NCBI RefSeq assembly: GCF_014838825.1
Contig: NZ_JACYMO010000008.1
Coordinates: forward strand, 78,871-142,870
Direction of reading: 5' to 3'
Origin: Erwinia persicina
GTDB lineage: Bacteria; Pseudomonadota; Gammaproteobacteria; Enterobacterales; Enterobacteriaceae
Length of the DNA stretch: 64,000 nt
In this document: piece by piece, positions 60,266 to 64,000 of the stretch
Position numbering within the stretch: position 1 is the stretch's first letter
How the letters are laid out: every line of letters starts with the position of its first letter
Position numbers and translations under genes: made by a program
Notes under the pieces: model-generated
Told to the model about the DNA's origin: nothing
The model's database searches: none
What the model saw: only the letters and a program-made list of their open reading frames with translations

Positions 60266-61045
60266 ATGTCGATTCATGGAAAAGTGGCGCTGGTCACCGG
60301 GGCGGGCCAGGGGATTGGACGCGGTATTGCATTAAGACTGGCGCGTGATGGGGCCGATATTGCGCTGGTGGATGTTAATGACGATAAAATCCGGCGGGTA
60401 GCGGAAGAGATTATCGCCCTTGGCCGCCGCGCCACATTCATCAACGCCGATGTCAGCCAGCGTGAGCAGGTATTTGCTGCCGTTGAGCAGGCAGAAAAGC
60501 AGCTTGGTGGTTTTGATGTGATGGTCAACAACGCCGGCATCAGCCAGACCAAAAAACTGCTGTCGGTCACCCGTGAGGAAGTGGAAACGATTTTCCAGAT
60601 CAACGTGCAGGGCGTGCTGTGGGGCATTCAGGCGGCGGCCAGTAAATTTAAGGCGCGTCAGCAGAAGGGCAAAATCATCAATGCCTCGTCGATTGCCGGA
60701 CACGAAGGCTTTGCGCTGTTGGGGATCTATTCCGCCACCAAATTCGGCGTGCGTGCGCTGACCCAGGCGGCAGCAAAAGAGCTGGCGGCGTTCGGCATCA
60801 CGGTGAATGCTTACTGCCCCGGCGTGGTGGGTACCGATATGTGGCTGGAGATTGATAAACGCATGGCGGAAGAGACGGGCGCAGCGCCGGGCGCAACCTA
60901 TGAGAAGTACGTTTCCGGGATTGCCCTGGGGCGCGCCGAGACCCCGGATGACGTGGCGGCGTTCGTTTCCTTCCTTGCCGGACCGGACGCTGACTATATG
61001 ACTGGGCAGGCACCGCTGATTGACGGTGGGCTGGTCTACCGTTGA
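60266..61045 (+). CDS. short-chain dehydrogenase, acetoin/2,3-butanediol reductase-like
   Basis: NAD(P)-dependent oxidoreductase of 259 residues. The cofactor motif is TGAGQGIG (Gly-rich, near 12-19), NNAG is at about 91-94, and the catalytic set is Ser in INASSIAG with Tyr and Lys in YSATKFG. The end YMTGQAPLIDGGLVY is typical. It resembles Klebsiella BudC (meso-2,3-butanediol dehydrogenase) in length and several blocks (FDVMVNNAG, VLWGIQAA, TVNAYCPGVV). No budA or budB is near, so substrate is not proven. Two ATGs adjoin (60263 and 60266); the second has better spacing from GAGG. Confidence 0.8.
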   Translation: MSIHGKVALVTGAGQGIGRGIALRLARDGADIALVDVNDDKIRRVAEEIIALGRRATFINADVSQREQVFAAVEQAEKQLGGFDVMVNNAGISQTKKLLSVTREEVETIFQINVQGVLWGIQAAASKFKARQQKGKIINASSIAGHEGFALLGIYSATKFGVRALTQAAAKELAAFGITVNAYCPGVVGTDMWLEIDKRMAEETGAAPGATYEKYVSGIALGRAETPDDVAAFVSFLAGPDADYMTGQAPLIDGGLVYR

Positions 61046-61081
61046 GTTCCGGTCAGCATCCATAAACAGGCTGCCCGACGC

Positions 61082-61498
61082 TTAGTGTTGGGTGTCCTGA
61101 CCCTCAAAAATATTGGCACGGCTGGTTGAGGTCGTGCCGTCACTGTAGTGCGTATCCTGGCCTTTGAAGATGTTCTCCCGGCTGCTTGACGAACGCCCGT
61201 CGCTGTAGGTTGTGTCCTGGCCCTTAAAGATGTTTTCACGGCTGGTCGAGGTTGAACCATCACTGTTGCGCGTGTCCTGACCGCCAAAAATATTGGCCCG
61301 GCTGGACGAGGTGCGCCCGTCGCTGTAGGTCACATCCTGCCCGTTAAAAATGTTGGCGCGGCTGGTGGAGGTGGTGCCGTTATCATAGGTGCAGTCATAG
61401 CCATCGAAGATATTTTTACGGCAGCTGTCCGCCTGGGCGCTGGCAGAGACGCCGGTCAGCAGGATAGCGGTTAACGCGGTGAGTAGCCGGAGTTTCAT
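61082..61498 (-). CDS. secreted protein of six 20-residue tandem repeats
   Basis: I do not recognise this protein. It has 138 residues: a signal peptide (about 1-23, MKLRLLTALTAILLTGVSAS) and then five full 20-residue units (26-45, 46-65, 66-85, 86-105, 106-125) plus 13 residues of a sixth. The unit pattern is S-R-A/E-N-I-F-x-G-Q-D-x-x-Y-S-D-G-x-T/S-S-S/T. The first unit differs and holds the only two Cys of the mature protein (CRKNIFDGYDC). The repetition is visible in the DNA as 60-base periods. Units alternate in their last residues (TST, TSS, TST, SSS, TST), hinting at a 40-residue higher period. It is probably periplasmic or exported. Neighbours are yjjA and a dehydrogenase, with no clear link. 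Confidence 0.8.
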   Translation of the reverse strand: MKLRLLTALTAILLTGVSASAQADSCRKNIFDGYDCTYDNGTTSTSRANIFNGQDVTYSDGRTSSSRANIFGGQDTRNSDGSTSTSRENIFKGQDTTYSDGRSSSSRENIFKGQDTHYSDGTTSTSRANIFEGQDTQH

Positions 61499-61583
61499 CG
61501 TATTTTCCTGTAGGCAAGCCGGAGCGGCAGAACCTCACCATAAGCAAACACTGTGCAGAAAGAATGAAGAACGGGGGGCGGCA

Positions 61584-61611
61584 ATAAAAAAAAGGCCACA
61601 CAGCGGTGGCC
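61584..61611 (-). terminator. terminator after yjjA
   Basis: On the minus strand stem GGCCAC / GTGGCC is followed by eight or nine T. It separates yjjA from the repeat-protein gene. Confidence 0.88.
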
Positions 61612-61660
61612 AGGGGGAAGAAGGCGGCAAGGGGACAGCCTGACCGCCTTTAGAGAGACG

Positions 61661-62176
61661 TTATGAGATAAACTGTTTACCCTGCTTCAGCACCAGGTCG
61701 CAGGCTTTGGTTTTCACCTTTTTGCCCATCGGGGTATCACCCAGCGCTTTCAGGTTCACCTGCTGATTGTTGCCGGTATTCAGCAGCCCCATCAGGCCCT
61801 GCTTATAATCGGTGGTTTCCTGCTGTTTCTGCGTATCTTCCAGCCCCAGCTTGCCGAGCAGCTGCTCCTTCACTGAAGAGACATTATTATCGACAATATT
61901 GTTCTGCACGCAGTACTGCAGCACGCCTGCCGCATTGGTCATGGTACCGGCACTGAGGGACTGGCTGCCGCCGTTCAGCAGGCCGGCAAGCGCACCCAGC
62001 GAGTTCCCGGCTGGTGCGGCGCTAGCGCCGGAGGTATTGGTGGTGCTGCTGCCGTTCTGACCCAGCGCGCTGGCGGCAGAGTTAAGCTGATCCTGCCAGC
62101 TGGCCGCACCTGCTGTGGCGCTGAATAGCGCGGTAGTAACAGAACAAGCCAGAACCCATTTCATTGCTGCTTTCAT
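61661..62176 (-). CDS. yjjA: DUF2501 exported protein YjjA
   Basis: Predicted periplasmic protein of unknown function. From the ATG at 62176 it has 171 residues (E. coli YjjA 164). The signal peptide ends near residue 24 (ATAGAASWQDQL). Family blocks are ASWQDQLNSAASAL, LAGLLNGGSQSLSAGTMTNAAGVLQYCV, LLGKLGL and the end KVKTKACDLVLKQGKQFIS, with two conserved Cys. A Ser/Asn/Ala-rich linker (about 40-60) is specific to this protein. Starts at 62188 or 62164 are also possible. Confidence 0.88.
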   Translation of the reverse strand: MKAAMKWVLACSVTTALFSATAGAASWQDQLNSAASALGQNGSSTTNTSGASAAPAGNSLGALAGLLNGGSQSLSAGTMTNAAGVLQYCVQNNIVDNNVSSVKEQLLGKLGLEDTQKQQETTDYKQGLMGLLNTGNNQQVNLKALGDTPMGKKVKTKACDLVLKQGKQFIS

Positions 62177-62532
62177 TGATATACCCATTCAGTGTGACGT
62201 GACGCACGCCGCCTGCCTGGCAACGCGACAGATCTGTAGGTTCCGACTCCCAGATAGCGGGGGAGTTCCCCCACACGGCGTCACATAGCCATTATGGTGC
62301 AAGGAATGAGAATTATCTGCACAGGTGGAAAATTTGCCGAACGGGGAAGAGGTTAAGCACCCCTCGCACCCCGGCATGCCGACAGCACGACTCGCAGGAG
62401 CGACACTATTTACGGGCACCCGAGAGGCCACGCGGGTGTTTTTTCAGCATTCAGACACACCACATGCGCAAGGGGGTTGCGTATGCAGAGGGTAACGGTA
62501 TAATCCACAACGTTTTCCGCATACCCTTCAGT
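62177..62532. other. yjjA-leuX intergenic region with an orphan terminator
   Basis: About 350 bases without a credible protein gene. It should hold the yjjA promoter on the minus strand. On the plus strand a terminator-like hairpin at 62417-62444 (CACCCG / CGGGTG then six T) has no gene upstream of it, so a small RNA may end there; no promoter was identified with confidence. The leuX promoter must lie in the last 90 bases. Confidence 0.4.
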
Positions 62533-62617
62533 GCCGAAGTGGCGAAATCGGTAGACGCAGTTGATTCAAAATCAACCATCGAAAGATGTGCCGGTTCGAT
62601 TCCGGCCTTCGGCACCA
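62533..62617 (+). tRNA. leuX: tRNA-Leu (anticodon CAA)
   Basis: An 85-base class II tRNA with encoded CCA; stem GCCGAAG / CTTCGGC is perfect, anticodon loop TTCAAAA with CAA, long variable arm. It matches E. coli leuX closely. leuX is a well-known insertion site for P4-type islands, and an integrase gene follows 198 bases downstream. Confidence 0.97.
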
Positions 62618-62630
62618 TAAGTATGTAAAT

Positions 62631-62654
62631 AGACCTCAACTGAGGTCTTTTTTT
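62631..62654 (+). terminator. terminator after leuX
   Basis: Eight-base stem AGACCTCA / TGAGGTCT with a 2-base centre and a T run, 13 bases after the CCA end. Confidence 0.85.
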
Positions 62655-62815
62655 ATGTCTAAAATCCAGTCCCCGCAAGGCTCCTCTCGCTTTTTCAGTC
62701 AACATAAGTCAACCTGATTCAATCTACATCAACTTACTGATGCGGGTAAAAATGTGGGTATAACCCGGTTCGATAATGTTTGTACCCACACAGAACCCTT
62801 GAAAGGATACTCAAC

Positions 62816-63558
62816 ATGGCTCTGAGTGATGTAAAGGTTCGTACGGCTAAGCCTGAAGAAAAAGCCTATAAACTTACTGACGGTGAAGGCATGGTATTGC
62901 TGGTTCACCCTAACGGCTCGAAATACTGGCGGTTACGCTATCGCTTCGGTGGTAAAGAAAAGATGCTGGCATTGGGGAAATACCCTGAAGTGTCGCTGGC
63001 GGATGCAAGGGCACGACGTGACGATGCGCGTAAGCAGTTAGCTAATGGCATGGATCCCAGTGAGAGCAAGAAAGCCGTTAAGGTAGAGCAGGAGCAAGAG
63101 GCGATAACGTTTGAAGTGGTAGCCAGAGACTGGCACGCCAGCAATCAAAAGTGGTCTGAGTCGCATCGTGGCCGTGTTCTTAAAAGTCTGGAAGATAATT
63201 TGTTCGATGCGATTGGTAAGCGAAGTATCGCAGAGTTAAAAACCCGAGATCTGCTTACACCGATTAAAGCCGTAGAGATGTCTGGACGTCTTTAGGTGGC
63301 GGCGCGTCTACAACAACGAACAACAGCAATTATGCGATTTGCCGTGCAGAGCGGTTTAATCGATTACAACCCCGCACAAGAGATCGCTGGAGCGGTTGCT
63401 ACAGCTAAGCGACAGCATCGCGCTGCGTTAGAACTTAATCGCATTCCTGAACTACTTCATCGAATTGATACCTACACTGGCAGACCTCTTACTCGACTGG
63501 CGGTGGAACTAACGCTATTAGTATTCATACGATCTAGTGAACTGCGTTTCGCACGCTG
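62816..63558 (+). pseudogene. int: P4-type tyrosine integrase, broken by a stop codon and an IS
   Basis: The first part (160 codons from ATG 62816, MALSDVKVRTAKPEEKAYKL) is the SAM-like DUF4102 N-terminal arm-binding domain and core-binding start of P4 integrases. An in-frame TAG at 63293-63295 follows SGRL; the same frame then continues at once with VAARLQQRTTAIMRFAVQSGLIDYNPAQEIAG, as in intact relatives, where a Glu codon stands in place of TAG. The frame is cut after SSELRFAR by an insertion sequence at 63559, so the catalytic R-H-R-Y part is missing here; the first catalytic Arg may be at the cut. It marks an island at leuX that can no longer move by itself. Confidence 0.9.
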
Positions 63559-64000
63559 TGACCTGCCCCCAGGATTAGATACAACGCTCACTTAGTAATG
63601 TCGGATCCTTCACTATCAGAATTACCCTTTCTCCAGGCCGCCGCAAATTCAGACGGCGTCTGATAATTCAGCGCGGAGTGCGGGCGGCACTCATTATAAT
63701 CCTGACGCCATTCACTGATGGTTTTCCTGGCATGACTGACGTCACTGAACCAGTGTTCATTCAGGCATTCATCGCGAAAGCGTCCGTTAAAACTCTCAAT
63801 AAATCCGTTCTGCGTCGGCTTGCCGGGCTGGATAAGTCGCAGCTCCACGCCATGCTCAAAGGCCCATTGATCGAGCGCGCGGCAGGTAAATTCCGGGCCC
63901 TGATCAGTTCTTATCGTCGCCGGATAGCCGCGAAACAGCGCAATGCTGTCCAGAATACGCGTGACCTGCACGCCTGAAATCCCAAAGGCAACAGTGACCG
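63559..64000 (-). mobile_element. IS3-family insertion sequence, one end only
   Basis: The element begins with the end TGACCTGCCCCC at 63559-63570, typical of the IS407-like group of the IS3 family as I recall, and runs past the window edge. Its transposase gene reads towards this end. The other inverted repeat and the target duplication are outside. Confidence 0.8.
63588..64000 (-). CDS. IS3-family transposase OrfB, 3' part
   Basis: The last 137 or so codons of an integrase-core (rve) transposase, open at the window edge. The second catalytic Asp is in IRTDQGPEF and the Glu is in [20 protein letters not shown]; the end is [21 protein letters not shown], standard for IS3 OrfB proteins. The first Asp lies outside the window. 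An internal GTG near 63971 is not the true start, because the frame continues upstream (VTVAFGISG). Confidence 0.88.
   Translation of the reverse strand, partial: VTVAFGISGVQVTRILDSIALFRGYPATIRTDQGPEFTCRALDQWAFEHGVELRLIQPGKPTQNGFIESFNGRFRDECLNEHWFSDVSHARKTISEWRQDYNECRPHSALNYQTPSEFAAAWRKGNSDSEGSDITK

Noticed and set aside
60266..61045. A complete butanediol operon
   Set aside because: The dehydrogenase resembles BudC, but no acetolactate synthase or decarboxylase gene is beside it.

Overview
The window reads as chromosomal DNA of an Enterobacterales member close to the Erwiniaceae (Erwinia or Pantoea type). Most proteins are colinear in length with Escherichia coli K-12 orthologues. The gene content (MiaE present, PmrAB beside dacB, no argG between the two tRNA genes, no treB beside treC) departs from E. 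coli. The genus is an inference from gene content and remembered family features; no database search was run.

Layout. (1) 1-1550: start of a 2,3-dihydroxybenzoate/enterobactin operon (entC, 5' end of entE) on the minus strand behind a Fur-box-like site. (2) 1750-4902: dacB-pmrA-pmrB on the minus strand. (3) 5152-24368: the conserved block greA, yhbY, rlmE-ftsH, folP-glmM, secG, tRNA-Leu(GAG), tRNA-fMet, rimP-nusA-infB-rbfA-truB, rpsO, pnp, nlpI, deaD. It covers transcript elongation, ribosome assembly, translation initiation and RNA decay. (4) 24431-29663: yhbW, ubiUV facing ubiT-yhbS, yhbQ and yhbO. The ubi genes make ubiquinone without oxygen. (5) 29875-32123: yjfL-yjfM-yjfC. (6) 32126-37702: the anaerobic ribonucleotide reductase nrdD-nrdG with two NrdR boxes, then a SWIM-SNF2 helicase. 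(7) 37739-41977: treC without treB, and a secreted GH20 hexosaminidase. (8) 42016-46739: ridA, pyrL-pyrB-pyrI with its UTP attenuator, argI with two ARG boxes and a palindromic repeat in its leader, rraB, miaE. (9) 46799-60068: yjgM, yjgN plus an M48 protease, pepA-holC-valS facing lptF-lptG, yjgR-yjiN. (10) 60266-62176: a short-chain dehydrogenase, a small secreted protein made of 20-residue repeats, and yjjA. (11) 62533-64000: tRNA-Leu(CAA) (leuX) followed by a broken P4-type integrase that an IS3-family element interrupts. This is the edge of a genomic island that continues past the window.

How the parts work together. Regions 3-4 and 8-9 are housekeeping operons with familiar regulatory RNA: a rimP-leader terminator, an RNase III-type hairpin before pnp, a GraL-like leader before greA, and pyrL attenuation. 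Several genes serve life without oxygen (ubiUVT, nrdDG) and nucleotide or arginine supply (pyrBI, argI). PmrAB, LptFG and DacB act on the envelope.

The most unusual items are the secreted 20-residue repeat protein at 61082-61498, the palindromic element inside the argI leader, the yjgN-M48 protease pair, the GH20 enzyme with a large insertion, the SWIM-SNF2 gene between nrdD and treC, a U-U mismatch in the acceptor stem of tRNA-Leu(GAG), and the decaying integrase at leuX. I did not find a clearly new multi-gene system; the repeat protein is the best candidate for something undescribed.
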